Assembly: GCF_000739935.1 (NCBI RefSeq)
Contig: NZ_BBJU01000014.1
Location: 244,090-308,089, forward strand
Source of the DNA: Agrobacterium rubi TR3 = NBRC 13261
Lineage (GTDB): Bacteria > Pseudomonadota > Alphaproteobacteria > Rhizobiales > Rhizobiaceae
Direction of reading: 5' to 3'
Length of the DNA stretch: 64,000 nucleotides
Shown: piece after piece, positions 8,775-18,125 of the stretch
Position numbering within the stretch: the first letter of the stretch is position 1
Layout: every line of letters starts with the position of its first letter
Notes under the pieces: generated by a model
The model's input: only the letters and a program-made list of their open reading frames with translations
The model's database searches: none
Told to the model about the DNA's origin: nothing
Position numbers and translations under genes: made by a program

Positions 8775-10679
8775 TTAGATCGAAGAAGCCCGCGCCTTCG
8801 TCGTCGTATCGAAGGCCTTCATGACGTAGCTGTCACGATCATAGACGTCGTCGAAATACTGCACCTTTCCGTCCTTGTCAGGCCAGGCCGTGAAGTAGGC
8901 CACGTAGACAGGGATTTTCGTCGGCACAGTCACCGCACGGTTCTGGCCAGCGGCAATCTGTTTGTTGACGTTGTCGAGCGTCGTACCGAGCACTGCTGCT
9001 GCCATGCGGCGTGGGTCAACAAGACGGATGCAGCCGTGGCTCAGCGCGCGCATATCGCGGCTGAAGAAGCTCTTGGATGGCGTATCGTGCATGTAGATGG
9101 CATGCGCGTTCGGGAACAGGATTTTCAAATCGCCCAGCGCATTGTCGCTGCTTGGCGGCTGGCGCACGGACACGGCGTTGGTGGAGCCATACCAGTTGAC
9201 GCTGGAAGACGACACGGCGCGTCCGTTGACGGACACTTCGTAGCCCAGGCGATCCAGATAGGACGGATCGTTGCGCAGCTTCGGCAGCATCTCGTTGATG
9301 ATGATCGACTGTGGCACGCCCCAGTAAGGGTTGAATTCCACAGTCTGGATTTCGTCCTGGAAGAAGTAGGTCTGGTTCGTCTTGGAACCGATGACCACCT
9401 TCATGCCGAAATCTTCGACGCCTTCATTGTGGTAGTAGGCCATGAAGGCCGGCTGGTTGATGAGGACGAAACGATCGCCCAGATCGGCTGGCAACCAGCG
9501 AACCTGCTCCATAGCAACTTCCAGCTTGGCAATCTTGGCTTCGTTGCTGTCACCCGTCATCGCTCGCACAGTTGCACGACCGATCACGCCATCAGCCTTA
9601 AGGCCGTTCTCGCTCTGGAATGCCTTGACGAGGTCAACGAGGTCGGGCGTGTATTCGGGTGTCTGCTGATAGCCTGCCAGCGTCATCGCATGGCCGGTCT
9701 TCAACGAGGCCGACGAGCGATGCTCGATAGCCTTGACGACGGTTGCCATGTCAGGGTTGTTTTCACCGGGCTTCAGAACGAGGTCTGCGGGCACGACGAT
9801 CTTGTGGGAGCCGTCCTTGTCCGTGTCGCGCAGCTTTGCAAGCTCCACTTTCAGGCTCTGATATTCAGGGTTGGAAGGCTCGCGGCTGCGCAGATAGGCG
9901 GCAACGTCGGGGCTGAGGCCAGCAAGCTTCAGCACCGGTGCGAGATTGACCGTCTTGCGCTTGAAGTCGTGATAACCTGACAGCTTGTTAGGATCGACGC
10001 GACCGCGCGTCGTGTCTTGCACGTAAGCGAGAACCTTGGCGGAAAGCGCCAGTTCGAACTGCATCATGGCAGGCGAAACGGTCTGCTCTTCGGTCAGGGC
10101 GACATTTTGCACCGGCGCCTGTGGCTCGCTGGTGATGCTCGCCGTTACGTCCTGTGATGGTGCAGAGATGCTGTAATCGGCAGGGTTCAGGCCGCTGTCA
10201 CCAACGGTTTCGAAGAAGGCGAGAACAGCGCTGGCGCGTGGGCTCAGATCACCATTTTCCACCCACAGAGGCTTGCCGCCTTCATTGTAATAGCCTTCCA
10301 GCGCCTTGGCGATTTCAGGCGTTGCAGAGAGCTTCACGCCTGCCAGTCCTGCGGCAAACTTGGAGGTGTCGACGGCGCGGGTGCCATCGGCCTTGTAGGT
10401 GTAATAGCGAGGACCGGAGACGCGCGGCAGCGGCTCTGGATCGACATCGCGGGTAGCTGGCATGGTGCGCTGCTGCGCCACACCGGGCAGACCGCGGTCC
10501 TGACGCTCACGCTCGACCTTGCCCGGGCCGCCGCGCAGAAGGTCCATGAGTGTAACGGCTCCCGCCGTGCCCGGCATGCCTGCCGAAACAGAAAGACCGA
10601 GAGCCAGGATCAGCGCTGTCGATGTTTTTCCCGATGTGATCTTCAATTTAGTCCTCGCCGCGTCCGCGCCATCAATCAT
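8775..10679 (-). CDS. L,D-transpeptidase, YcbB/LdtD type, exported
   Basis: Periplasmic peptidoglycan transpeptidase expected to make 3-3 crosslinks. The product is about 634 residues from ATG 10679. A hydrophobic segment (TSTALILALGLSVSAG) with an Ala-x-Ala exit makes a signal peptide. In the middle, a peptidoglycan-binding domain has LVKAFQSENGLKADGVIGRAT. The YkuD catalytic domain ends with HGCIR; the nucleophile is Cys550 by my count, with an upstream His in YMHDTPSKSFF. The order (N-terminal scaffold, PG-binding, YkuD) is that of YcbB/LdtD rather than the short ErfK/YbiS enzymes. The frame is open to 10859, but nothing supports translation there. Rhizobiales rely heavily on L,D-crosslinks for polar growth. 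Confidence 0.88.
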   Translation of the reverse strand: MIDGADAARTKLKITSGKTSTALILALGLSVSAGMPGTAGAVTLMDLLRGGPGKVERERQDRGLPGVAQQRTMPATRDVDPEPLPRVSGPRYYTYKADGTRAVDTSKFAAGLAGVKLSATPEIAKALEGYYNEGGKPLWVENGDLSPRASAVLAFFETVGDSGLNPADYSISAPSQDVTASITSEPQAPVQNVALTEEQTVSPAMMQFELALSAKVLAYVQDTTRGRVDPNKLSGYHDFKRKTVNLAPVLKLAGLSPDVAAYLRSREPSNPEYQSLKVELAKLRDTDKDGSHKIVVPADLVLKPGENNPDMATVVKAIEHRSSASLKTGHAMTLAGYQQTPEYTPDLVDLVKAFQSENGLKADGVIGRATVRAMTGDSNEAKIAKLEVAMEQVRWLPADLGDRFVLINQPAFMAYYHNEGVEDFGMKVVIGSKTNQTYFFQDEIQTVEFNPYWGVPQSIIINEMLPKLRNDPSYLDRLGYEVSVNGRAVSSSSVNWYGSTNAVSVRQPPSSDNALGDLKILFPNAHAIYMHDTPSKSFFSRDMRALSHGCIRLVDPRRMAAAVLGTTLDNVNKQIAAGQNRAVTVPTKIPVYVAYFTAWPDKDGKVQYFDDVYDRDSYVMKAFDTTTKARASSI

Positions 10680-11100
10680 TGGGGCGCATGTAAAGAGTAT
10701 GTGTCTGTCTAGCTGATTGGCCTTGTTTTGAAAAGAAACGCACGAACGCCAATCCAGTGCCAGACACGAGGTCCCATCACGGTAAAATACCGCTTTGGCA
10801 TGGGTGCCACGTTTGGCGAGAATAGTTAAATTTCTCTTTAATTTCTTGGCATTGCGCAAACAAGTTTTCGACAGTGTCTTTTAACATCTGTCAAAATGTT
10901 GCGGTTGCGAAGCACGTGGCCCAAAAGCCACGCCCGCCGACTTTCGAATCCTACGGCAGAGCGTGCAAAACAGTTGCGAAATATGACACTACACCGCACG
11001 ACAGGCTTTCCATGATTGCGCTATCGCTTTATATGTCTGCCCGCGCAGGCGCGGCGGAAAAGCCGTCCTGCCCATGGACCGCACAGGAGAGGCAGGACTG
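10680..11100. other. Intergenic region between divergent ldt and fumC genes
   Basis: 421 bases separating two divergent starts, so it must carry both promoters. It includes AT-rich stretches near 10800-10870. A plus frame at 10874-11101 lacks a ribosome site and family-like residues, and I do not regard it as a gene. No clear operator or riboswitch seen. Confidence 0.5.
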
Positions 11101-12492
11101 ATGACATCCACACGCACCGAAACCGATACATTTGGCCCAATCGACGTTGCAAGCGACCGTTACTGGGGCGCACAGGCACAGCGTTCGCTCGGAAACTTCA
11201 AGATCGGCTGGGAAAAACAACCCGCTTCGGTCGTTCGTGCGCTGGGCATCGTCAAGCAGGCAGCAGCACGCACCAACATGGCACTGGCCGGGCTCGACGC
11301 CCAGATCGGCGACACCATCATCAAGGCCGCGCAGGAAGTGATCGATGGCAAGCTGGATGAGCACTTCCCGCTCGTCGTCTGGCAGACCGGTTCCGGTACC
11401 CAGTCCAACATGAATGCCAACGAAGTCATCTCCAACCGCGCGATTGAAATGCTCGGTGGTGAAATGGGCTCCAAAAAGCCGGTTCACCCGAACGACCACG
11501 TCAATATGAGCCAGTCGTCCAACGACACCTACCCGACGGCCATGCACATTGCGTGCGCAGAACAGATCGTTCACCACCTGCTGCCGGGCCTCAAGCACCT
11601 GCACGCAGCGCTCGATGCCAAGGCCAAGGGCTTTGCGCATATCATCAAGATCGGCCGCACCCACACGCAGGATGCAACGCCGCTGACGCTAGGTCAGGAA
11701 TTCTCCGGTTATGCCGCGCAGGTCGCTTCCGCCATCAAGCGCATCGAACTGACCCTTCCCGGCCTTTGCGAGCTGGCGCAGGGCGGCACAGCCGTCGGTA
11801 CCGGTCTCAATGCACCGATCGGTTTTGCCGAGCAGGTGGCAGACGAGATCGCCAAGATCACCGGCTTGCCCTTCGTGACCGCGCCAAACAAGTTCGAAGC
11901 GCTGGCCGCCCATGACTCCATGGTCTTTGCCCACGGCGCCATCAACGCCGCAGCCGCCGCACTCTTCAAGATCGCCAACGATATCCGCTTCCTCGGCTCC
12001 GGCCCACGCGCCGGTCTCGGCGAGCTGGCATTGCCGGAAAACGAACCCGGCTCGTCCATCATGCCGGGCAAGGTCAACCCGACACAGTCGGAAGCGCTGA
12101 CACAGGTTTGCGCGCATATCTTCGGCAATCAGGCAGCGATTACGTTTGCAGGCAGCCAGGGTCATTTCGAGCTCAATGTTTATAACCCGATGATGGCCTA
12201 TAACTTCCTGCAATCCGTACAACTTCTGGGTGACGCAGCCGTATCCTTCACCGACAATTGCGTCGTCGGCATCGAAGCGCGCGAAGACAATATCAAGAAG
12301 GGCGTCGAAAATTCGCTCATGCTGGTCACGGCTCTCAACAGCAAGCTGGGCTACGATGCCTGCGCCAAGATTGCCAAGACGGCGCATAAAAACGGCACGA
12401 CGCTGCGCGACGAAGCAGTGGGTGGTGGATATTTGACCAACGAAGAATTCGACCAGTATGTCCGCCCAGAAAACATGATCGGACCCAAGTAA
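11101..12492 (+). CDS. fumC: Fumarate hydratase, class II
   Basis: Iron-independent fumarase of the TCA cycle converting fumarate and malate. The 463-residue length and the lyase-superfamily signature [13 protein letters not shown] (about residues 317-329) are diagnostic. [31 protein letters not shown] and [16 protein letters not shown] are the other conserved blocks. Aspartase is the closest alternative, but the [16 protein letters not shown] segment fits FumC. ATG 11101 is preceded by GGAGAGGCAGGA; earlier in-frame starts are less likely. A clean terminator follows. Confidence 0.95.
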   Translation: MTSTRTETDTFGPIDVASDRYWGAQAQRSLGNFKIGWEKQPASVVRALGIVKQAAARTNMALAGLDAQIGDTIIKAAQEVIDGKLDEHFPLVVWQTGSGTQSNMNANEVISNRAIEMLGGEMGSKKPVHPNDHVNMSQSSNDTYPTAMHIACAEQIVHHLLPGLKHLHAALDAKAKGFAHIIKIGRTHTQDATPLTLGQEFSGYAAQVASAIKRIELTLPGLCELAQGGTAVGTGLNAPIGFAEQVADEIAKITGLPFVTAPNKFEALAAHDSMVFAHGAINAAAAALFKIANDIRFLGSGPRAGLGELALPENEPGSSIMPGKVNPTQSEALTQVCAHIFGNQAAITFAGSQGHFELNVYNPMMAYNFLQSVQLLGDAAVSFTDNCVVGIEAREDNIKKGVENSLMLVTALNSKLGYDACAKIAKTAHKNGTTLRDEAVGGGYLTNEEFDQYVRPENMIGPK

Positions 12493-12504
12493 GACAGACG
12501 GATG

Positions 12505-12532
12505 AAAACGGCTCTTCGGAGCCGTTTTTTTT
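12505..12532 (+). terminator. Rho-independent terminator of fumC
   Basis: AAAACGGCTC (12505-12514) pairs with GAGCCGTTTT (12519-12528) around a TTCG tetraloop, with eight T in the tail. Confidence 0.92.
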
Positions 12533-12835
12533 GCCCCCTTTTTGGATCAGGTCTCAACCCATGATTTTACGCTGCCGATAAAACACTGAATAAAATGCGA
12601 ATATTCGCAAACCTACAACAAATTACCTCTATAAATTTACCTGCAAAATGGTATTTGAAATCACGACTTCTGATTTAGCCGATTCCAATTTAGGAATTTG
12701 AACCGCTGAAACGGGACACGATTTTACTGGGTCATCTTGCCGCCAAACAGCACTCTGTTCTTGTGTGTCGAGATTCCAGAATAGATTTTATGATGCGGCA
12801 AGGCACAATACCAACGTCATTTCCGGAGTGACTTG
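12533..12835. other. AT-rich intergenic region before the diguanylate cyclase gene
   Basis: About 300 bases, noticeably more AT-rich than its surroundings. It contains a perfect 14-bp palindrome, TGCGAATATTCGCA, at 12596-12609. CGGAGTG near 12824 is the ribosome site of the next gene. No ORF or RNA gene recognised. Confidence 0.55.
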
Positions 12836-13897
12836 ATGAATACGACATCAACGCCCAAGGCTCCTGATATCGCAGCGCAGATTATCTTTGCGATGCGCAA
12901 TATGGGTGTCGTTCCCATTCCGCGAAACTACAACCTGTTTTACGAAGCCTATATCGGCTCCAACCCAGCTTTGACGCGCGAGCTGAGCGTGCTGGGAAGC
13001 CGCGCGACGCAGGAAGAGTTGGACGAACTGGGTGCGCGTTATTTCGACCACAACCATGGGCAGTTGATCGAGGCCGCACGCGACAAGTTGCAGTCGGAGT
13101 TGAACGCACTTCTGATCGTCTTGCAGCATGAGCAGACGTGCCTTGAAAATTACAATCGCATTCTGGATGAAACCCGTGCCGGTATCTCTGACAAAAGTCA
13201 GTCCAGCGCCCAACTTCTACGCACCGCCATCTCCATGCTTGCGGATGCCACGAGCGACAAGATGGCGGAGAACGAAACGACATCGCGCGATATGGATCGT
13301 CACGCCGAGGAAATGCAGCAGGTCCGTCTCGAACTGGATGAATACAAGCGCATCGCCAATACCGATTCCCTGACCCGCCTGTCGAACCGTCGTGCGTTCG
13401 ATGAGAAGCTGGCATCCGTCTACGATACGACGGTTGGCCTGCATCTCTCCGCCTTGGTGCTGCTGGATGTGGACAACTTCAAGAACATCAACGATGCCTT
13501 CGGTCACCCTGTCGGCGATAAGATATTGGCAAGCGTCGCCTCCGTCATCCGAGCCAGCGTTCGCAAGGATGGTTTCGTGGCGCGCAGCGGCGGCGAGGAA
13601 TTCGCCATTATCATGGAAAACAGCAATCAGGACGACGTCCAGACCATGTGTGAACGGATCCGCACATCGCTGGAAAAGACGCCGTTCCGGAATTCCAAAT
13701 CCGGCGTCGATTACGGCCAGGTCACAATTTCCATCGGCTATGCCCTGGCATCGCAGGCGCAGAACCCTGGCGAGCTATACGGTCACGCCGATACCGCTCT
13801 CTATCACGCCAAGGAAACCGGGCGAAACCGCACCGTTTTCTTTGAAGAGGGCATGCGGAAGAATTATTCCGGCAAGAGCTGGCTGATCTACAAGTAG
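12836..13897 (+). CDS. Diguanylate cyclase (GGDEF domain)
   Basis: Makes cyclic di-GMP. In the 353-residue soluble product, residues 1 to ~170 form a helical region with no recognised sensor domain, including a coiled-coil-like stretch (RHAEEMQQVRLELDEYKRI). The GGDEF domain has LTRLSNRRAF, LLDVDNFKNINDAFGH and the active-site loop GGEEF at 252-256, which is competent for catalysis. The four residues at the usual I-site position read RKDG rather than RxxD, so product inhibition may be weak. ATG 12836 follows CCGGAGTG; the preceding TTG is in frame but too close to that site. No transmembrane segment or EAL domain. Confidence 0.9.
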   Translation: MNTTSTPKAPDIAAQIIFAMRNMGVVPIPRNYNLFYEAYIGSNPALTRELSVLGSRATQEELDELGARYFDHNHGQLIEAARDKLQSELNALLIVLQHEQTCLENYNRILDETRAGISDKSQSSAQLLRTAISMLADATSDKMAENETTSRDMDRHAEEMQQVRLELDEYKRIANTDSLTRLSNRRAFDEKLASVYDTTVGLHLSALVLLDVDNFKNINDAFGHPVGDKILASVASVIRASVRKDGFVARSGGEEFAIIMENSNQDDVQTMCERIRTSLEKTPFRNSKSGVDYGQVTISIGYALASQAQNPGELYGHADTALYHAKETGRNRTVFFEEGMRKNYSGKSWLIYK

Positions 13898-13920
13898 GAG
13901 GACAGCTTCGGCCCCCCATG

Positions 13921-14529
13921 TCACCACATGGTTTTCGCCGCCCGTTCCGGCCACTCACGATCATAGGTATCCTTGTCGAAATCCGCCTTGGCGGCTTTCA
14001 TGAGGCCGCCCGGTGTGGGCAAGGATGCCGGATCAACAAAGTTTTCGGGATTCCACAGCTCGGAGCGGATCAGCGCACGGGCGCACTGGAAATAGACCTC
14101 ATCGATCGTGATCACGGTCACGGTGCGGGGATTTTTTCCGTCCATCTCGAAACTGTTGAGCAGTGCAGGGTTGATGGAAACGACGGCCTTGCCGTTGATG
14201 CGCATCGTCGTCGTGGAACCCGGAATGAGAAACATCAGCGCCACGCGCGGATCGCGCACGATATTCATGAGCGAATCGATCCGGTTGTTGCCGCGCCAGT
14301 CGGGCAGCAACACGGTCCTCTCATCCTGAACCCTGACGACACCGCCTTTGTCACCGCGCGGTGAACAGTCCATGCCTTCGGGACCCACGGTCGCCAGCGC
14401 CACGAAGGGCGATGCTTCGATCATCTGCCGGTATTCTGCTGTGAGTGCCGGTGTCACCTTAATCTGAGACGCTTCGGCAATGGTGCCGTAAATCGTCTTT
14501 AGATCGTCCACAGTTTGAATAATGGTCAT
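13921..14529 (-). CDS. Pyridoxamine-5-phosphate-oxidase-like flavin-binding protein
   Basis: A 202-residue split-barrel flavoprotein. Conserved features are SPFVALATVGPEGMDCSPRGDKGG, a typical FMN-binding strand pair, LLPDWRGNNRIDSLMNI, DPRVALMFLIPGSTTTMRINGKA and a C-terminal CARALIRSELW. This is the layout of the MSMEG_1061-type PPOX family, whose substrates are mostly unknown; it is not PdxH itself. It converges on the diguanylate cyclase gene with only 23 bases between stops. It is 60 bases downstream of the antiporter gene on the same strand. Confidence 0.8.
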   Translation of the reverse strand: MTIIQTVDDLKTIYGTIAEASQIKVTPALTAEYRQMIEASPFVALATVGPEGMDCSPRGDKGGVVRVQDERTVLLPDWRGNNRIDSLMNIVRDPRVALMFLIPGSTTTMRINGKAVVSINPALLNSFEMDGKNPRTVTVITIDEVYFQCARALIRSELWNPENFVDPASLPTPGGLMKAAKADFDKDTYDREWPERAAKTMW

Positions 14530-14589
14530 TGTGATCTCCTTCCATCGGCCTCGTTTGACAGGACCGTCACGACAATGATGTGACAGCGC

Positions 14590-16407
14590 CTAGCTTTCCT
14601 CGCGCGCCTCTTCCCGCGCTTCACGTTCGGCACGCTCCCGTGCGGTGCGGGCTGCCACGATATCGGCGGGCTGCGCGTTGCCGCGGATGAGAGAGCGACC
14701 GGCATAGACGCCACCGACGACCTCGAGCGCAAAGCGCTCCTTGTCGACATCGCGGAATTCTTCCACCAGACGTTCCGCCAACTCGATCTCCTCACCCACG
14801 GCTGTCAGCACTTTTTCGCTGAAGCTGAGCGCGGATTCGTAGGTTTCGCGGATCTGGTAATCCACACCTGCCTTCAACAGATCGAGCGCATGACCACGAT
14901 CGAAGGCGCGTGCCAGAACCGGCACCAGCGGGAATTCATGCTTGACGATTTCGGCGATGCGGATTGCCGCGTCCTTGTCGTCCACGCAGATCAGCACCGC
15001 GCGTGCTGAACCCGCCCCCGCCGCATGCAGGATTTCAGCACGCGAGCCATCACCGTAATAGACCTTGAAGCCGAAACCGGCAGCATCGCGCACGAAGTCG
15101 GCATCCTTGTCGACCAGCGACAGCGTATAGCCGCGCGCCAGCAACGGCTGGCTGACAATCTGGCCGAAGCGACCGAAGCCGATCATCAGAATGCTTCCAT
15201 CGACATTTTCTGGCAAATCCAGATCGTCCGTTTTTGGCATTGTCTTGGGCATGATGCGATCATGGGCGATGACCATCAGCGGCGTCAGGATCATTGAGAT
15301 GATGATGGTCGCCGTCAGCACGGCATTGGCTTCGGCATCGAGGATGCCGGCGGCCACGGCTGCGGAATAAAGCACGAAGGCGAATTCACCGCCCTGCGCC
15401 ATCAACACCGCCCTTTCGATGCTTTCGCGCTGGCAGGTTCCCAGCACCCGCGCCACGCAATAGATCAACAGCGCCTTGACGAGCATATAGGCAATGACGC
15501 TCATCACCACGAGTTGCCAGTTCGCGGCAATCACCGTGAGATCGATGGCCATGCCGACGCCGAGGAAGAACAGGCCGAGCAGAATGCCACGGAAGGGTTC
15601 GATATCGGCCTCCAGCTGATGGCGGAAGGAGGATTCGGATAGAAGCACACCGGCGAGAAACGCACCCATCGCCATCGACAATCCGCTGACCTGCATCAGT
15701 AATGCCGACCCGAGAACAACCAGCAAAGCCGCTGCCGTCATTACTTCGCGCGCGCCAGACGCTGCGAGAAGCCGGAAGAACGGGTTGAGCAGGTAGCGCC
15801 CAGCGACGATCAGCGCGGCTACTGCGGCCAGCGCGATGCCGATGGAGATCATCCGCTCGCTCAGCGTCACCGCCTCGCCGCCTGCGCCCAGAAACGCGAC
15901 CAGGACCAGAAGCGGCACGATCGCCAAATCCTCGAACAGCAGAATGGCAATGATGCGTTGGCCCTTCAGCGTCGACATGCTGTTGCGCTCTTGCAGCATC
16001 TGCATGACGATGGCGGTGGAGGTCAGCACGAAGCCGGTGCCAGCCACAAAAGACGGGATCAGCGAGAAGCCGAGCGCGAGGCCGACCAGCGTCAGGCCCG
16101 CCATGCAGGTCAGCACCTGCAAGGCGCCGAGCCCGAAAATATCCTTGCGCATCGACCACAGCCGCGACGGCTGCATTTCGAGCCCGATGATGAACAGGAA
16201 CATGACGACGCCGAGTTCGGCGATGTGGATGATGGCCTGCGGGTCGGAAAAAGCGCCGAAGCCGAAGGGGCCGATCACCAGACCGGCGGCGAGATAACCC
16301 AAGACGGAGCCAAGGCCGATCCGCTTGAAGATGGGGGCCGCGATGACGCCTGCCGCCAACAGGACGACCACTTGCGCCAGATCATTTGCATTTCCCTCGA
16401 CCGCCAA
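14590..16407 (-). CDS. KefB/KefC-type cation:proton antiporter (CPA2) with RCK domain
   Basis: Inner-membrane monovalent cation/proton antiporter, 605 residues. Residues 1 to ~380 contain about 12 hydrophobic segments with the CPA2 motifs GYLAAGLVIGPFGFG and FLFIIGLEMQPSRLW. An RCK_N nucleotide-binding domain follows, with MIGFGRFGQIVSQPL and a downstream acidic residue (SLVDKD). The C-terminal tail after ~570 is Arg/Glu-rich (ERAEREAREEAREES). In E. coli, KefB and KefC release potassium and protect against electrophiles when glutathione adducts bind RCK. That regulation is inferred here, and no KefF/KefG partner is adjacent. Confidence 0.87.
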   Translation of the reverse strand: MAVEGNANDLAQVVVLLAAGVIAAPIFKRIGLGSVLGYLAAGLVIGPFGFGAFSDPQAIIHIAELGVVMFLFIIGLEMQPSRLWSMRKDIFGLGALQVLTCMAGLTLVGLALGFSLIPSFVAGTGFVLTSTAIVMQMLQERNSMSTLKGQRIIAILLFEDLAIVPLLVLVAFLGAGGEAVTLSERMISIGIALAAVAALIVAGRYLLNPFFRLLAASGAREVMTAAALLVVLGSALLMQVSGLSMAMGAFLAGVLLSESSFRHQLEADIEPFRGILLGLFFLGVGMAIDLTVIAANWQLVVMSVIAYMLVKALLIYCVARVLGTCQRESIERAVLMAQGGEFAFVLYSAAVAAGILDAEANAVLTATIIISMILTPLMVIAHDRIMPKTMPKTDDLDLPENVDGSILMIGFGRFGQIVSQPLLARGYTLSLVDKDADFVRDAAGFGFKVYYGDGSRAEILHAAGAGSARAVLICVDDKDAAIRIAEIVKHEFPLVPVLARAFDRGHALDLLKAGVDYQIRETYESALSFSEKVLTAVGEEIELAERLVEEFRDVDKERFALEVVGGVYAGRSLIRGNAQPADIVAARTARERAEREAREEAREES

Positions 16408-16444
16408 GTGTCACCCCTGTCCCTGCGTGAAATATGTCTGTCTG

Positions 16445-16813
16445 CTAACGGATTCTCGGCTCCCGGCTCAAGCCTTTTTCCGCAAGTTCCGCCTCGTAAG
16501 CCGTGAACAGTGTCTCACCGCGCTCGCCGAGCTCCAAAAGATACTTCCACGTATAGATGCCACTGTCGTGACCGTCATCGAAGGCGATGCGCACAGCGTA
16601 ATTGCCGGTGGCGACGACCGAGCGTATGGCGACGTTTCTCTTCCCCGGCACGGTGATCTTCTGACCCGGCCCATGGCCCTGCACTTCCGCCGATGGGGAC
16701 AGCACCCGCAGCATCTCTGCGGGCAAATCGAAGGATGCGCCATTGTCGAAGGTCACGACGAGATGTCTCTTGTCGTTCGATACCCGCAATTCCGTTGGCC
16801 AGGGCTCACTCAT
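16445..16813 (-). CDS. DUF971 / gamma-butyrobetaine hydroxylase-like N-terminal domain protein
   Basis: A 122-residue protein made of one DUF971 domain: PTELRVSNDKRHLVVTFDNG at the start, then LPAEMLRVLSPSAEVQGHGPGQK, and YAVRIAFDDGHDSGIYTWKYL near the end. The same fold is found at the N-terminus of gamma-butyrobetaine hydroxylases and in proteins linked to Fe-S assembly. No oxygenase domain is present. It is divergent from moaA. It might be co-transcribed with the antiporter 37 bases downstream. Molecular role unknown. Confidence 0.8.
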   Translation of the reverse strand: MSEPWPTELRVSNDKRHLVVTFDNGASFDLPAEMLRVLSPSAEVQGHGPGQKITVPGKRNVAIRSVVATGNYAVRIAFDDGHDSGIYTWKYLLELGERGETLFTAYEAELAEKGLSREPRIR

Positions 16814-16855
16814 TTTTCATTTCCGTCATGGGATAATATACTGCACACTTATGAC

Positions 16856-16875
16856 CTTGCCCGTCCGCGGGCAAG
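16856..16875 (+). promoter_or_regulatory. Hairpin in the moaA leader
   Basis: CTTGCCCG (16856-16863) and CGGGCAAG (16868-16875) pair perfectly around TCCG, 51 bases before the moaA start. GATAATATA at 16832-16840 is a plausible -10 region upstream. The leader is too short for a known Moco riboswitch; function unclear. Confidence 0.4.
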
Positions 16876-16926
16876 CCACTACATGAAGGCAGCACACATG
16901 CCGCAGATTGCACTGGAGATTTCAGC

Positions 16927-17976
16927 TTGAACAGCTTCATCGGATCGCTCCCCAAAGCGGAATCTCTGATGGAAAGCATGGACCCGATGGTTGACCCCTT
17001 CGGCCGCGCTGTGACCTATCTGCGTGTATCAGTCACCGACCGCTGCGATTTCCGCTGCACCTACTGCATGTCGGAACACATGACCTTCCTGCCCAAGAAG
17101 GACCTTCTGACGCTGGAAGAGCTGAACCGGCTCTGTTCCGCCTTCATCACAAAGGGGGTCCGCAAAATCAGGCTGACCGGCGGCGAGCCGCTGGTGCGCA
17201 AGAACATCATGCATCTGGTGCGTGATCTTGGTCGCCACGTGCAGGCGGGAACACTGGACGAGTTGACGCTGACAACCAACGGATCGCAGCTTGCAACTCA
17301 CGCTGCCGAACTCTTTGATTGCGGCGTACGTCGCATCAATGTGTCGCTCGATACGCTGGATGCCGACAAGTTCAAGCAGATTACCCGTTGGGGTGATTTT
17401 TCCAAGGTCATGGCTGGCATCGATGCTGCCCTTGCGGCTGGCTTGAAAATCAAACTCAACGCCGTCGCGCTCAAGGATTTCAACGAGCACGAAATCCCCG
17501 ACCTCATGCGTTTTGCGCATGAACGCGGCATGGACCTGACCGTCATCGAAACCATGCCGATGGGTGAGATCGAGGAAGATCGCACCGACCGCTACCTGCC
17601 GCTGTCGCAAGTTCGCGCATCGCTGGAAGAGCACTTTACGCTTGATGACATCGGCTATCAGACTGGCGGACCGGCGCGTTATGTATCGGTCAAGGAAACA
17701 GGCGGCAGGCTGGGCTTCATCACGCCGATGACCCATAATTTCTGCGAAAGCTGCAATCGTGTGCGCCTCACCTGCACCGGCACACTTTATATGTGCCTGG
17801 GTCAGGATGATGCTGCCGACCTGCGCACGGCGCTGCGCGCTTCCGATGACAATGCACTACTGTCGCAAGCCATCGATGATGCCATCCTTCGCAAGCCCAA
17901 GGGCCATGACTTCATCATCGACCGCACTCACAAGCGTCCGGCTGTCGCGCGCCACATGAGCGTGACCGGCGGTTGA
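16927..17976 (+). CDS. moaA: GTP 3',8-cyclase MoaA
   Basis: Radical-SAM enzyme that starts molybdopterin synthesis by cyclising GTP, working with MoaC. The N-terminal [4Fe-4S] motif CDFRCTYC places cysteines at 40, 44 and 47. The second, substrate-side cluster has [11 protein letters not shown] near 273-287 (Cys273, Cys276) and Cys290 or nearby. The protein ends in the Gly-Gly tail required for activity (VTGG). The start appears to be TTG 16927, 8 bases after GGAG; ATG 16969 is the alternative, and would shorten the protein by 14 residues. mobA and mobB follow 2.3 kb downstream. Confidence 0.94.
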   Translation: MNSFIGSLPKAESLMESMDPMVDPFGRAVTYLRVSVTDRCDFRCTYCMSEHMTFLPKKDLLTLEELNRLCSAFITKGVRKIRLTGGEPLVRKNIMHLVRDLGRHVQAGTLDELTLTTNGSQLATHAAELFDCGVRRINVSLDTLDADKFKQITRWGDFSKVMAGIDAALAAGLKIKLNAVALKDFNEHEIPDLMRFAHERGMDLTVIETMPMGEIEEDRTDRYLPLSQVRASLEEHFTLDDIGYQTGGPARYVSVKETGGRLGFITPMTHNFCESCNRVRLTCTGTLYMCLGQDDAADLRTALRASDDNALLSQAIDDAILRKPKGHDFIIDRTHKRPAVARHMSVTGG

Positions 17977-18125
17977 TCTCGCTTTATTCAACTGTGCTGA
18001 CATTATTCGTTTGAAATCCTAATTTCTCCATGGCACCCCTTTCAACGTAAGAGGAGTGGGCGGAACTGTCATACGTGCGTCGATTGCACGCATGTGGCAC
18101 CGTTGCGGATCTGGGATTTGGATTG

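Noticed and set aside
10874..11101. 75-codon plus frame between the L,D-transpeptidase gene and fumC
   Set aside because: No ribosome site, runs into the fumC ribosome site, and composition is unlike a protein.
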